Of a stretch of 64,000 nt of DNA, positions 44,223-52,782 are shown in pieces. The DNA is from Alphaproteobacteria bacterium (GTDB taxonomy: Bacteria > Pseudomonadota > Alphaproteobacteria > UBA8366 > Aestuariispiraceae). The stretch is taken from NCBI GenBank assembly GCA_024743195.1, contig JANSXE010000005.1, positions 124,001-188,000 of the forward strand. Reading direction: 5' to 3'. Position numbers and translations under genes: made by a program. Position 1 is the first letter of the stretch; every line of letters starts with the position of its first letter. The notes beneath the pieces are model-generated. The model was not told the origin of the DNA, searched no databases, and was given only the letters and a program-made list of their open reading frames with translations.

Positions 44223-44960
44223 TTAGAAGATCATGCGCGCGCCGATGACGAGGAAGCTCGCCTCCACATCCTCCGCCTCTTCCCGCGCCAGGTCCGCCGT
44301 CTCGCCGAGCTTGCGCTCCCAGACGACGCCGACATAGGGCGAGAGAAGGCGGTCGATCACGTCGTAGCTGAGCCGCAGGCCCAACTCGGCGCTGGAGAAA
44401 CCGGAGCCGATCCCGATCTCCGGATCATCCGTGAAGGCGGCGTTCACATCCATCGAAGGCGTGAGGATCAGCCGGTTGGTCAGCAGCGCCTCGTATTCCG
44501 CGTCGAGGCGCGCGCTGGCGTCGCCCGTCTCGCTGATGAAGAGGTCGATATCCACCTCGAACCACTGCTGGGCGAGCCCGGCGAGCCCGAGCGCGCCGTA
44601 CCAGCGATCCGGACCCTGCGGCGTGTCGAGCCGGACGCCCGCCTTCACGTCGAAGAAGTCCGAGACGGGCGTCTGGACGAGCAGCCGGTTCTCCAGCGTC
44701 TCGAAGGCGTCCGCGTCGAAATCGCGTTCGCCTTCGCCCATCCAGCGCAGCTTCACCTCGTCGGTTCCGACGAAGGCGTCGGCGTTCCAGACGCCGAGCT
44801 TCTCGTCCTCATCGCCCAGGCGGTACTCGAACTGCTCCACCTGCACGCCCCAGAAGACGAGATCCTTCACCTGGGCGGCCGCCTGTCCGGCGAAGGACAA
44901 GAGGGTCGCAGCCGCCGCAGCGCCGGCCGCCGCCAGCGCGATCGTTCGCTTGGAGGCCAT
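44223..44960 (-). CDS. copB: Copper resistance protein B (outer-membrane)
   Basis: A 245-residue exported protein of the CopB family, which forms an outer-membrane barrel in copper resistance operons. The signal peptide is within TIALAAAGAAAAATLLSFAGQAAA. The mature part has the CopB pattern: WGVQVEQFEYRLGDEDEKLGVWNADAFVG, LRWMGEGERD, FDVKAGVRLDTPQGPDRWYGALGLAGLAQQWFEVD, and the terminal YVGVVWERKLGETADLAR. The long Met/His-rich N-terminal segment common in CopB is missing here. The ATG at 44960 is two bases after the copA stop, with GGAGGAG in front. It follows copA in an operon. Confidence 0.9.
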   Translation of the reverse strand: MASKRTIALAAAGAAAAATLLSFAGQAAAQVKDLVFWGVQVEQFEYRLGDEDEKLGVWNADAFVGTDEVKLRWMGEGERDFDADAFETLENRLLVQTPVSDFFDVKAGVRLDTPQGPDRWYGALGLAGLAQQWFEVDIDLFISETGDASARLDAEYEALLTNRLILTPSMDVNAAFTDDPEIGIGSGFSSAELGLRLSYDVIDRLLSPYVGVVWERKLGETADLAREEAEDVEASFLVIGARMIF

Positions 44961-44962
44961 GC

Positions 44963-46861
44963 TCAAAGCTCCTCCTGCTGGACCGCGACGGCCTCAATCG
45001 CGCCCGGCGCGGTCTCGCCGGCGTCGGCGCTCGGTCCGCCCTCGACGATCACCTTGCGGAACATGCCGGCGGCGGAGTGATAGGCGAGGTGGCAATGGAA
45101 GGCCCACTGACCGGCCTCGTCGACCTCGGTCTCGAACGAGACGGTGGTCCCCGGATTGACGTTCACCACGTGCTTGATCGGGTCCCACTGACCGGCGCCG
45201 ACGTCGAGGATCGACCACAGGCCGTGCAAGTGCATCGGATGCGCCATCATGGTTTCGTTGACGAAGGTGAAGCGCACCCGCTCGCCGTATTTCAGGCGGA
45301 TCGGATCGGCGTCCGCGTACTTCACGCCGTTGATCGACCAGATGTAGCGCTCCATGTTGCCGGTCAGGCGCAGCACGATCTCGCGCGTCGGCTCCCGGTC
45401 CGGATAGCGCGGCGCCTGGGCGCGCAGGTCGGCGTAGGACAGGACCTTGCCGCCATTCGCGGCCTTGGGCGTCAGCCCGCTGCCGGGCGCGTAGAAGGGA
45501 TCGCCCCCCGCCCCGCCCATCGCGGAATGGTCCATCCCAGCCATCGCGCCATGATCCATCCCCGACATTCCGGACATGCCCGAGTGATCCGTGCCCGAGT
45601 GATCCATGCCCGAGTGATCCATGCCGGACATGGCGCCGGAATCGACGGCGTCCTTCTGCATCGCCTGCTTGTCGACCGGCCCCATCTGCATGGCGGCGCC
45701 TTGGTCCATCGCGCCATGGTCCATGCCCTCATGCGCCATGCCCATATCGGCCATGGTGAGGAGCGGCTTCTCCGAGCGGATCTCCGGCGTCTCGGCGACC
45801 ATCCCCGCGCGCGGGGCGAGCGTGCCGAAGGCGTAGGCCGAGCGGCCGACGGATTCCGCCAGCAGCGGGTACGCCTTGTCCTCGCGCGGCTGGACGATGA
45901 CGTCGTAGGTCTCGGCGACCGCGATGCGGAACTCGTCCACCGTCACCGGCTGGACGTTGTTGCCGTCGGCCTGGACGACCGTCATCTCGAGGCCCGGAAT
46001 CCGAACGTCGAAATAGGCCATGGCGGAGGCGTTGATGAAGCGCAGCCGCACCCGCTCGCCCGGCGTGAACAGGCCGGTCCAGTTCTGCTCCGGCGCCTTG
46101 CCGTTGATCAGCCCGATGTAGCCCTGCACGTCCTCGATGTCGGTCGGCATCATGCGCATCGCGCCCCAGGCGCCGCGTTCGGCCAGCGTCTCGCCGACGC
46201 CCTTGTCCCCGAAGTCCTGGAACAGGTCGCCGATGGTGCGCTGTTTGCGGTTGTAGTAGTCCGGCGTCATCTTGAGGTTGCGCATGATGCGGTCGCCGGA
46301 ATGCGGGTGCTTGTCCTTCAGCACCACGACGTATTCGCGGTCGAAACGGAAGGGCTCGCGCTTGGTCGGCTCGATGATGATCGAGCCGTAGGCGCCGTCG
46401 GGCTCCTGGAAGCCGGAATGGCTGTGGAACCAATAGGTGCCGTTCTGGGTGATCGGGAAGCGGTAGGTGAAGGTCTCGCCCGGCTCGATTCCGTCGAAGC
46501 TGATCGTCGGCACGCCGTCCATCTGGTAGGGCAGGATCAGCCCGTGCCAATGGATCGAGGTCGACACGTCGAGATTGTTGGTGACCCGAATGACGGCCTC
46601 CTGGCCCTCCTTGAAGCGCAGGGTCGGCCCGGGCGAGGCGCCGTTGTAGCCGATCCCCCGGGTCTTGGTGGAGCCGGTGTCGATGGTGACGTAGTCGACG
46701 CTCAGGTCGATCTCCGCGATCTCGGCGGGTTGGGCCGAATTCGCGCTCGGGGCGGCCGCGAAGGCCGCGCTCAGCGGGGTCGCCCAGGCGGCGGCCGCGA
46801 AGGCGGAGGCCGCAAGGACCCCCTTTATGCTCTGTCCAAGCATGGTTCGTCGTTCCTTCAT
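44963..46861 (-). CDS. copA: CopA-type multicopper oxidase
   Basis: A periplasmic copper oxidase of the CopA family. The N-terminus starts with a possible Tat motif (ERRTMLG) before a hydrophobic Ala-rich segment. The copper sites are visible: HWHGLILPYQMDG near 100, WFHSHSGFQ near 143, and the C-terminal HPMHLHGLW and FHCHLAYHSAAGMFRKVI with the type 1 ligands. Between about 375 and 445 there is a Met/His/Asp-rich region with repeats of MDHSGM, MDHSGT and MDHGAM, thought to bind copper in this family. The start could be 46861 (632 residues) or 46843 (AAGGAA upstream); I prefer the longer form because CopA is normally a Tat substrate. It is the main gene of the copper locus. Confidence 0.93.
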   Translation of the reverse strand: MKERRTMLGQSIKGVLAASAFAAAAWATPLSAAFAAAPSANSAQPAEIAEIDLSVDYVTIDTGSTKTRGIGYNGASPGPTLRFKEGQEAVIRVTNNLDVSTSIHWHGLILPYQMDGVPTISFDGIEPGETFTYRFPITQNGTYWFHSHSGFQEPDGAYGSIIIEPTKREPFRFDREYVVVLKDKHPHSGDRIMRNLKMTPDYYNRKQRTIGDLFQDFGDKGVGETLAERGAWGAMRMMPTDIEDVQGYIGLINGKAPEQNWTGLFTPGERVRLRFINASAMAYFDVRIPGLEMTVVQADGNNVQPVTVDEFRIAVAETYDVIVQPREDKAYPLLAESVGRSAYAFGTLAPRAGMVAETPEIRSEKPLLTMADMGMAHEGMDHGAMDQGAAMQMGPVDKQAMQKDAVDSGAMSGMDHSGMDHSGTDHSGMSGMSGMDHGAMAGMDHSAMGGAGGDPFYAPGSGLTPKAANGGKVLSYADLRAQAPRYPDREPTREIVLRLTGNMERYIWSINGVKYADADPIRLKYGERVRFTFVNETMMAHPMHLHGLWSILDVGAGQWDPIKHVVNVNPGTTVSFETEVDEAGQWAFHCHLAYHSAAGMFRKVIVEGGPSADAGETAPGAIEAVAVQQEEL

Positions 46862-46926
46862 GAAATGGTGTCGGAGAGGACCGGTGGGCGGGGACGGCCG
46901 TCGAACCGACCCCGCCCGACGCCCGC

Positions 46927-47496
46927 TCAGGAGTCGGCCGGCCGCAACAGCACCGGACCGACCATGCCGCTCTCGTAGTGGCCGGGCACGTTGCAGGCGA
47001 ACTCGAGGTCGGCCGCCGCGCCGAAGGTCCAGATCACCTCCGCCGCGTCGCCGGGCTCGACCAGCACGCTGTTGGGGCTGGAATGCTCCATGGTGCGGCC
47101 GCCGCCCATGTCCATCTTCATCCGCTCCCGGTTGATCCGGTCGGGCTCGAGCACGCCGTGCTCCATCATCATGGTCATCTCCGCACGATGCCCCTTGTGC
47201 ATCATGGGCGTGCCGATCGCGAACTCGTGCACGAAGACGCCTTCGTTGCGGATTGCGAAGCGCACGGTCTCGCCGGGCGCGACCGCCACGGTCTCGGGTT
47301 CGTAGTAGTTGTCGCCCATCACGATCTCGATGGTGCGGTCGACGGAGGCGGCGTCGCCGGGCTTGCCGATGTCGGCGGCGGCGCCATGGCCGGCCGGTCC
47401 GGCCAGTGCGGGGGCCGCGCCGCCGGCGGCGGCCAGGGAAAGCGCGAGGGCGAGCGCGCGGGCGCGCGGCCCGGCGGAACGGGTGACGGTGGACAT
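46927..47496 (-). CDS. Cupredoxin-domain copper-binding protein
   Basis: A 189-residue periplasmic protein with a signal peptide (ALALALSLAAAGGAAPALAG, cleavage near 32). The rest is a plastocyanin-like fold: EIVMGDNYYEPETVAVAPGETVRFAIRNEGVFVHEFAIG, in which the His of VHEF is a type 1 copper ligand, then a Met/His-rich segment (MMHKGHRAEMTMMMEHG; MKMDMGGGRTMEHSS), and the C-terminal ligand loop FACNVPGHYESGMVGPVLL with Cys, His and Met. Such proteins accompany CopA in alphaproteobacterial copper loci and probably shuttle copper. The gene is 65 bases upstream of copA on the same strand. Confidence 0.9.
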   Translation of the reverse strand: MSTVTRSAGPRARALALALSLAAAGGAAPALAGPAGHGAAADIGKPGDAASVDRTIEIVMGDNYYEPETVAVAPGETVRFAIRNEGVFVHEFAIGTPMMHKGHRAEMTMMMEHGVLEPDRINRERMKMDMGGGRTMEHSSPNSVLVEPGDAAEVIWTFGAAADLEFACNVPGHYESGMVGPVLLRPADS

Positions 47497-47650
47497 GGTT
47501 GTGGTCTCCAGTGCGTCTAGACGGTTCTGATCTGTCGAAGGAAAAGCGCGGCGGTCCGGGCCGGGCGGCGTCGCAGCGACGGCGCGCGGGCGCGGGGAGC
47601 CTCCGACCTGTGCAAGCGGTCGATAGGCCTGGCCGTGCGGGACAGAGGGT

Positions 47651-47983
47651 CTAGACGCGTGGAGGCTTCAGCGGGCCGTCCAGCACATGCGTCTCCGCGT
47701 CGGCATCGTCGAGCGCGAAGACGAGCTTTCGCGGCGGAAGGAAGCGGACGCCGTCGGCGCCGAGCGTCGGCGCCGGCGCAACGCACAGCGTGGCGCAGAT
47801 GCATGGCGTCTCAGCGTGGCTCTGGGAGGGCTCGGACGGGGGGGCCTCGACCTCTACGCCCGCCGCCGAGGACGGCGCGCCGTGCGCCGCATGCGCCTGC
47901 GCGTGCGAGCCGACCGGCGCCGCCCACACCAAAAGCAGGGCGAGGCTCAGAATCAGCGACAGAGGTTTGAGACGCAGGCGCAC
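47651..47983 (-). CDS. Small secreted protein with a Cys-x-Cys-x3-Cys motif (DUF2946-like)
   Basis: A 110-residue protein with a signal peptide (LSLILSLALLLVWAAPVG, cleavage near 28). The mature part has a His/Ala-rich start (HAQAHAAHGAPSS), a conserved-looking CICATLCVAPAP with three cysteines, and the tail VLDGPLKPPRV. Length, cysteines and the Pro-rich C-terminus resemble the DUF2946 family, but I am not certain. It is the first gene of the copper locus on the minus strand, 154 bases before the cupredoxin gene, so a role in copper binding or sensing is a reasonable guess. Upstream 47984-48177 is a divergent promoter region shared with aspartate dehydrogenase. Confidence 0.6.
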   Translation of the reverse strand: MRLRLKPLSLILSLALLLVWAAPVGSHAQAHAAHGAPSSAAGVEVEAPPSEPSQSHAETPCICATLCVAPAPTLGADGVRFLPPRKLVFALDDADAETHVLDGPLKPPRV

Positions 47984-48177
47984 GCTCGGCGATTCCCTTT
48001 CCGTCCGGAACGATCAAGATGGCGATCGGCTCCGGAAATGCAAGAGCCTGGGAATCCTCGAAAATCCGGTGCGACGCCCTGCCGCAGCGATCCTCTGGCG
48101 CAGCGCGCCCTCGACGGCCGGCCGCCGCCGCGCGATGCTGCCGCGGGGAGCCCGCCGCTCTTTGGGAGACCGACGCG

Positions 48178-48978
48178 ATGCTGAAAATCCTGCTTGTCGG
48201 CTACGGCCCGATCGCCGCCTATACGGCCGCGGCGATGGCCGACGATCCGCGGTTCGCGATCGCGGGCGTGCTGGCGCGCCCCGGACGGGAGGGCGCGGCC
48301 CGCGCCCTCCTCGGACCGGACGCCGCCGTCTGGACGGCGGCGGAAGCAATCCCCGACGGCGCGGTCGACATCGCGGCCGACTGCGCCGGTGCGCCGGGCC
48401 TCAGGGCGCACGGCCCGGCGCTTCTGACCCGCGGGGTCGACGTCATCTCCCTGTCGGTCGGCGCGCTCGCGGACGATCGCCTCGCCGGCGAGCTGCGGCG
48501 CGCGGCCGAGGCGGGCCGCGCCCGGTTGGAACTGGCGCCAGGCGCGATCGCCGGGCTCGACGGGTTGAGCGCCGCGGCGGTCGGCGGGCTGCGAAGCGTC
48601 GCCTACACCGCGCGCAAGCCGCCGGCGGGCTGGAAGGGCACGCCGGCCGAAGCGGCGCTCGACCTCGAGGCGCTGCGCGAACCGGCCGAGCATTTCCGTG
48701 GCCCGGCGCGCGAGGCCGCGCGGCTCTATCCGAAGAACGCGAACGTGGCCGCGGCGGTGGCGCTCGCAGGCCTCGGGCTCGACGCGACGGAGGCGGTGCT
48801 GATCGCCGACCCGACCCTGGACGCCAACCGGCACGAGGTGGCGGCCGAGGGCGCCTTCGGGCGCCTCCACCTCACGCTCGACGGCCGGCCCCTGCCGGAC
48901 AACCCGAAGTCTTCCGCGATCGCGGCGATGAGCCTGGTGCGCACCATCCGGCGCCGCGCGGATCGGATCGTGCTCTGA
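48178..48978 (+). CDS. nadX: L-aspartate dehydrogenase (NadX type)
   Basis: The enzyme makes iminoaspartate or oxaloacetate from L-aspartate with NAD(P). The 266-residue protein has the Rossmann opening LKILLVGYGPIAAYTAAAM, the family segment SVGALADDRLAGELRRAAE, ARLELAPGAIAGLDGLSAA, and the catalytic-domain stretch YPKNANVAAAVALAGLGLD followed by DPTLDANRHEV with the conserved His. The start ATG at 48178 follows GGGAGA by about seven bases; the open frame upstream is not conserved. It is followed by a flavin monooxygenase gene about 106 bases on. In this setting, without nadA or nadC nearby, it may serve catabolism rather than NAD synthesis. Confidence 0.88.
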   Translation: MLKILLVGYGPIAAYTAAAMADDPRFAIAGVLARPGREGAARALLGPDAAVWTAAEAIPDGAVDIAADCAGAPGLRAHGPALLTRGVDVISLSVGALADDRLAGELRRAAEAGRARLELAPGAIAGLDGLSAAAVGGLRSVAYTARKPPAGWKGTPAEAALDLEALREPAEHFRGPAREAARLYPKNANVAAAVALAGLGLDATEAVLIADPTLDANRHEVAAEGAFGRLHLTLDGRPLPDNPKSSAIAAMSLVRTIRRRADRIVL

Positions 48979-49084
48979 CGGCGCGACCGGCCCGGGCGAT
49001 TTAAGGATTTTACCTGATCGGCCGAGGCCCCTACCCTTTCGTCCGCGTCGTCGGGCGCAGCGAAGGAAGTGCACGAGGCCGCGC

Positions 49085-50392
49085 ATGAGCGTTGAAACAG
49101 TGGAGACGCTGGTCGTGGGGGCCGGTCAGGCCGGCGTCGCGATGAGCGAGCATCTCGGGCGCAACGGGATCGAGCATCTGGTCCTGGAGCGCGGCCGGAT
49201 CGCGGAGCGCTGGCGCTCCGAGCGCTGGGACTCCCTGGTCGCGAACGGCCCTGCCTGGCACGACCGCTTCCCCGGCATGACCTTCGACGCCGTCGATCCC
49301 GACGGCTTCGCCGGCAAGGAAGAGGTGGCCGACTATTTCGTGCGATACGCGCAGGCGATCGACGCGCCGATCCGATGCGGCGTCGCGGTCGCCTCCGTCC
49401 GGCGCCTGGACGGGCGCCCCGGATTCCGGGTCGAGACCTCGGATGGGCCGATCGAGGCGCGCTATGTGGTCGCAGCGACCGGCCCCTTCCAGAAGCCGGT
49501 GACGCCGGCGCTGGTTCCGGAAAGCGCCGGCGTCGCGCAGCTCCATTCCAGCGCCTATCGGAACCCGGACCAGCTTCCCGACGGCGCCGTGCTGGTGGTC
49601 GGCGCGGGGTCCTCCGGTGCGCAGATCGCGGACGAGTTGCTGCGCGCCGGGCGGCGCGTGGTCCTGTCCGTCGGGCCGCACGACCGGCCGCCGCGCCGCT
49701 ATCGCGGGCTGGACTATTGCTGGTGGCTGGGCGTGCTGGGCAAGTGGGACCTGCAGACGCCCGCGCCTGGGACCGAGCATGTGACGATCGCCGTCAGCGG
49801 CGCCCACGGCGGGGAGACGGTCGATTTCCGCCGCATGGCCGCGCGCGGCGCTGTGCTGGTCGGCCGCACCCTGGGCCACGCGGACGGCGTGCTGAGCTTC
49901 GCGCCCGATCTGGCGGAAAATGTGGCGCGCGGCGACGCCAACTACCTCTCCGTGCTGGATGAGGCCGACGCCTATGCGGCGCTGAACGGCCTCGACCTGC
50001 CGGAGGAGCCGGAGCCCCGCCTGATCGACCCGGACCCGCCCTGCCTCCGCGATCCGATCCTGTCGCTGGATCTCGCGGCCGAGGGGATCGCCGCGATCGT
50101 CTGGGCCACCGGCTTCGCCTATGATTTCGGCTGGCTGCAGGTCGACGCCTTCGACGCGGCCGGCAAACCGCGCCACGAGCGCGGCGTCTCGTCGGAGCCT
50201 GGGATCTACTTCCTGGGGCTGCCCTGGCTGTCGCGCCGCGGCTCCTCCTTCATCTGGGGGGTCTGGCATGACGCCCGCCATATCGCCGATCAGATCATGA
50301 TCCAGCGGGCCTATCAGGCCCATCGCGAGGCGGCGGCGCCGCGCCTGTCCGCGGCCCGCGCCGAGGCGTGCGGACGCCGGGACAATAGCTGA
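49085..50392 (+). CDS. FAD-dependent monooxygenase-like oxidoreductase
   Basis: A 435-residue flavoprotein of the flavin-containing-monooxygenase / CzcO-type group. The FAD motif VVGAGQAGVAMSEHLGRNG is at residues 10-28, followed by the substrate region RWDSLVANGPAWHDRFPG. The NADPH Rossmann motif is VLVVGAGSSGAQIADELLRAG near 175, the second FAD contact VVAATGPFQKPVTP near 130, and IVWATGFAYDFGWLQ near 335. The tail QIMIQRAYQAHREA is specific. The substrate is unknown; adjacent RidA, DUF1028 and M20 genes suggest nitrogen-compound catabolism. A RidA gene starts 46 bases later. Confidence 0.87.
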   Translation: MSVETVETLVVGAGQAGVAMSEHLGRNGIEHLVLERGRIAERWRSERWDSLVANGPAWHDRFPGMTFDAVDPDGFAGKEEVADYFVRYAQAIDAPIRCGVAVASVRRLDGRPGFRVETSDGPIEARYVVAATGPFQKPVTPALVPESAGVAQLHSSAYRNPDQLPDGAVLVVGAGSSGAQIADELLRAGRRVVLSVGPHDRPPRRYRGLDYCWWLGVLGKWDLQTPAPGTEHVTIAVSGAHGGETVDFRRMAARGAVLVGRTLGHADGVLSFAPDLAENVARGDANYLSVLDEADAYAALNGLDLPEEPEPRLIDPDPPCLRDPILSLDLAAEGIAAIVWATGFAYDFGWLQVDAFDAAGKPRHERGVSSEPGIYFLGLPWLSRRGSSFIWGVWHDARHIADQIMIQRAYQAHREAAAPRLSAARAEACGRRDNS

Positions 50393-50438
50393 CGACCGCG
50401 GCCGCGCCGCCGCGGACCATTTGGGGGAGCGCCGATCC

Positions 50439-50882
50439 ATGGCCCATACGCGCATCAGACCGTTCAACACGCGCGAGACCTATCCGGAGCAGAAGCTCGA
50501 CAACGACCTCTGCCAGGCGGTCGTCGCGCGCGGGACGATGGTCTTCGTGCGCGGCCAGATCGGGCAGGATCTGGAGACCTCCGCCTCGGTCGGGATCGGC
50601 GACCCGGCCGCGCAGGCGCATCAGGCGATGCGCAACATCCGCCTGCTGCTGGAGGAAAGCGGCGCGCGGATGGAGCATCTCTGCCGGCTGGTCGTCTATC
50701 TGACCGACATCCGCCACCGCGAGGCCGTCTATCGGGCGATGGGCGAGTATGTGAAGGGCGTCCATCCGGTCTCGACGGGGCTGGTCGTCTCCGCCCTCGC
50801 CCGCCCGGAATGGCTGGTGGAGATCGAGGCGACGGCGGTCATTCCCGATGCGGAGGACGGCGCGACGAGGGCCGGGCCGTGA
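50439..50882 (+). CDS. RidA family enamine/imine deaminase
   Basis: A 147-residue member of the Rid (YjgF/YER057c/UK114) family. These trimers hydrolyse reactive 2-aminoacrylate-type enamines and imines released by PLP or flavin enzymes. Visible markers are VARGTMVFVRGQIGQDLET (substrate-pocket region), AHQAMRNIRLLLEESGARMEHLCRLVVYLTDIRHREAVYRAMGEY, and the C-terminal ARPEWLVEIEATAVI with the conserved Arg and Glu. GGGGGAG precedes the ATG at 50439 by about nine bases. Its stop overlaps the GTG start of the DUF1028 gene. Neighbouring flavoprotein and aspartate dehydrogenase genes could generate the imines it removes. Confidence 0.92.
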   Translation: MAHTRIRPFNTRETYPEQKLDNDLCQAVVARGTMVFVRGQIGQDLETSASVGIGDPAAQAHQAMRNIRLLLEESGARMEHLCRLVVYLTDIRHREAVYRAMGEYVKGVHPVSTGLVVSALARPEWLVEIEATAVIPDAEDGATRAGP

Positions 50883-51553
50883 CCTTCTCGATCGTCGCGC
50901 GCTGCGCGGAGACGCGGATGGTCGGGGTTGCGGTTTCCTCCTCCTCCCCAGCGGTCGCGGCGCGCTGCGCCTATGCGCGCGCCGGCGTCGGCGCGGTTGC
51001 GAGCCAGAACGTGACCGACCCGACGCTGGGCCCCCGCGCGCTCGACCTGATGGCGGCCGGCGCCGACGCGGCGGAGGCGGTCGCGATCCTGCGCCGGACC
51101 GCGGCGCACAGCGCCTATCGCCAGCTTCTCGTCGTCGACGCTGCGGGCGGGAGCGCCCTCCATTCCGGCGACCGGGTCCTGGGCGTCTGGGGCGAGGCGC
51201 GGGCGGAGAACGTCGCCTGCGGCGGCAATCTGCTGGCCGATCCGGGCGTGCCGCAGGCGATGGTCGCGGGCTTTCAGGCCGCGCGCGGGCCGCTCGGCGA
51301 CCGGCTGCTCGCCGCGATGCAGGCGGCCCTCGACGCCGGCGGCGAGGAGGGGCCGGTGCACTCCGCCGGCCTGCTGCTGGCGCGGGAGGTCTCCTGGCCG
51401 GTCGCGGATCTGCGCATCGACTGGACCGACGGCGACCCGATCGCGGAGCTCGCTGCGCTCTGGCGGCGCTACGCCCCGCAGATGGACGCCTATGTCGCGC
51501 GCGCGTTGAACCCCGCCGCGGCGCCGAGCTACGGCGTGCCGGGCGACGAATAG
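50879..51553 (+). CDS. DUF1028 protein (Ntn-hydrolase-like)
   Basis: A 224-residue DUF1028 protein. It begins VTFSIVARCAETRMVGVAVSSSSPAVAARCAYARAGVGAVASQN, has GPRALDLMAAGADAAEAV and GGNLLADPGVPQAMV, the family signatures, and ends RYAPQMDAYVARALNP. The family has the Ntn-hydrolase fold; some members have been linked to amide or peptide cleavage. The start is a GTG at 50879 overlapping the RidA stop by four bases (GTGA), which the family N-terminus supports. The M20 deacylase gene downstream is convergent. The exact reaction is unknown. Confidence 0.9.
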   Translation: MTFSIVARCAETRMVGVAVSSSSPAVAARCAYARAGVGAVASQNVTDPTLGPRALDLMAAGADAAEAVAILRRTAAHSAYRQLLVVDAAGGSALHSGDRVLGVWGEARAENVACGGNLLADPGVPQAMVAGFQAARGPLGDRLLAAMQAALDAGGEEGPVHSAGLLLAREVSWPVADLRIDWTDGDPIAELAALWRRYAPQMDAYVARALNPAAAPSYGVPGDE

Positions 51554-51579
51554 GCGGGCGACGACCAAACGGGCGGTGA

Positions 51580-52782
51580 CTAGCCGGGCGCCTCCCGGCA
51601 AAGCCGGTCGACCAGAGCCTCCAGCATCCGCTCGCAGGCCGCGATCTGGGAGACGGTCACGAATTCGTCCGGCTTGTGCCCCTGGTCCATCGAGCCCGGC
51701 CCGCAGATCACCACCGGCACGCCGAGGCGCGCGTCGAACAGCCCGCCCTCGGTCCCGAAGGCGACCTTGGTCGTCGCATTGGCGCCGGTCAGCGACGTGA
51801 CGAAGGCGACCGCCTCGGACGCCGCCGGCGTCGCCAGGCCCGGATAACGGTTCACCGCCTCGACCGCGACGCCGCACCCCTCCGGGTAATCGGCGGAGAC
51901 GGCGTCCGCCGCCGCCTCCACCCGCGCCCACAGCGCGGCCGGGTCGTCCTGCGGCAGATGGCGGATCTCGAAATCCACCGTGCAGCGCCCGGGCGTGATG
52001 TTGAGGGCGGTCCCGCCCCGGACGATCCCGACATGGACGGTCGAATGGGGAACCGCATAGTCCGCGTCCTGCGCCCCGGTCGCCGCCAGCTCGTCCTGCA
52101 GGGCGCGCAGCGCCTGGATGAAGTCGGCGGCCGGGTGGACCGCGTTCACCCCCTCCCGCAGGGCCAGCGCCGAATGCGCCTCCCGGCCCGTCGCGACGGC
52201 GCGCGCGGCGATCTTGCCTTTGTGGCCCGTCGCCACCGCCAGCCCCGTCGGCTCGCCGACGAGACAGAGCGCCGGCCGCTCCGGCGCCGCCGCCAGCATG
52301 TCCAAGAGGCTGCGCACGCCGACGCAGCCGATCTCCTCGTCATAGGAGAGCGCGAGATGCAGCGGACGGCGCAGCTCCCGCCCCGCCGCCAGGATCATGG
52401 CGCGCACCGCGCAGGCGACGAAGCCCTTCATGTCGGCCGTCCCGCGGCCGTAGAGCCGCCCGTCCCGGCGCGTCAGCCGGAACGGCGCGACCGTCCAGTC
52501 CTGGCCCTCGACCGGGACCACGTCGCTGTGCCCGGACAACAAGACCCCGCCCCCGCCCACGCCAGCCCCGGCCGGTCCGACCCGGGCGTAGAGATTGGCG
52601 CTGGCGCCGTCGGCGCTCCCGACCCGCTCGCAGGATGCGCCGGCCGCTTCCAACAGCCCCTGCACATAATCGATCAGCGCGCGGTTCGGCGTGCGGCTGA
52701 CCGTCTCGAAGGCGACCAGGCGGTCGAGGATGTCCAGGCTGTCGGGCGTGTCGGGCATGGCGCGGGACCGCTCACTCGTCAC
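51580..52782 (-). CDS. argE: M20 family N-acyl amino acid deacylase, ArgE-like
   Basis: A metal-dependent deacylase in the acetylornithine deacetylase/succinyl-diaminopimelate desuccinylase family. The 400-residue protein has the M20 metal ligands in LSGHSDVVPVEGQDW near residue 83, GRGTADMKGFVACAVRAM near 114, and YDEEIGCVGVRSLLDM near 146, and the dimerisation domain with HSALALREGVNAV. The C-terminal DQGHKPDEFV carries the last His. The start is taken as the GTG at 52782 because GGTGAGG lies eight bases upstream; ATG at 52758 is the alternative. True arginine synthesis is possible, but the neighbours suggest deacylation of another N-acyl amino acid. Convergent with DUF1028. Confidence 0.85.
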   Translation of the reverse strand: MTSERSRAMPDTPDSLDILDRLVAFETVSRTPNRALIDYVQGLLEAAGASCERVGSADGASANLYARVGPAGAGVGGGGVLLSGHSDVVPVEGQDWTVAPFRLTRRDGRLYGRGTADMKGFVACAVRAMILAAGRELRRPLHLALSYDEEIGCVGVRSLLDMLAAAPERPALCLVGEPTGLAVATGHKGKIAARAVATGREAHSALALREGVNAVHPAADFIQALRALQDELAATGAQDADYAVPHSTVHVGIVRGGTALNITPGRCTVDFEIRHLPQDDPAALWARVEAAADAVSADYPEGCGVAVEAVNRYPGLATPAASEAVAFVTSLTGANATTKVAFGTEGGLFDARLGVPVVICGPGSMDQGHKPDEFVTVSQIAACERMLEALVDRLCREAPG

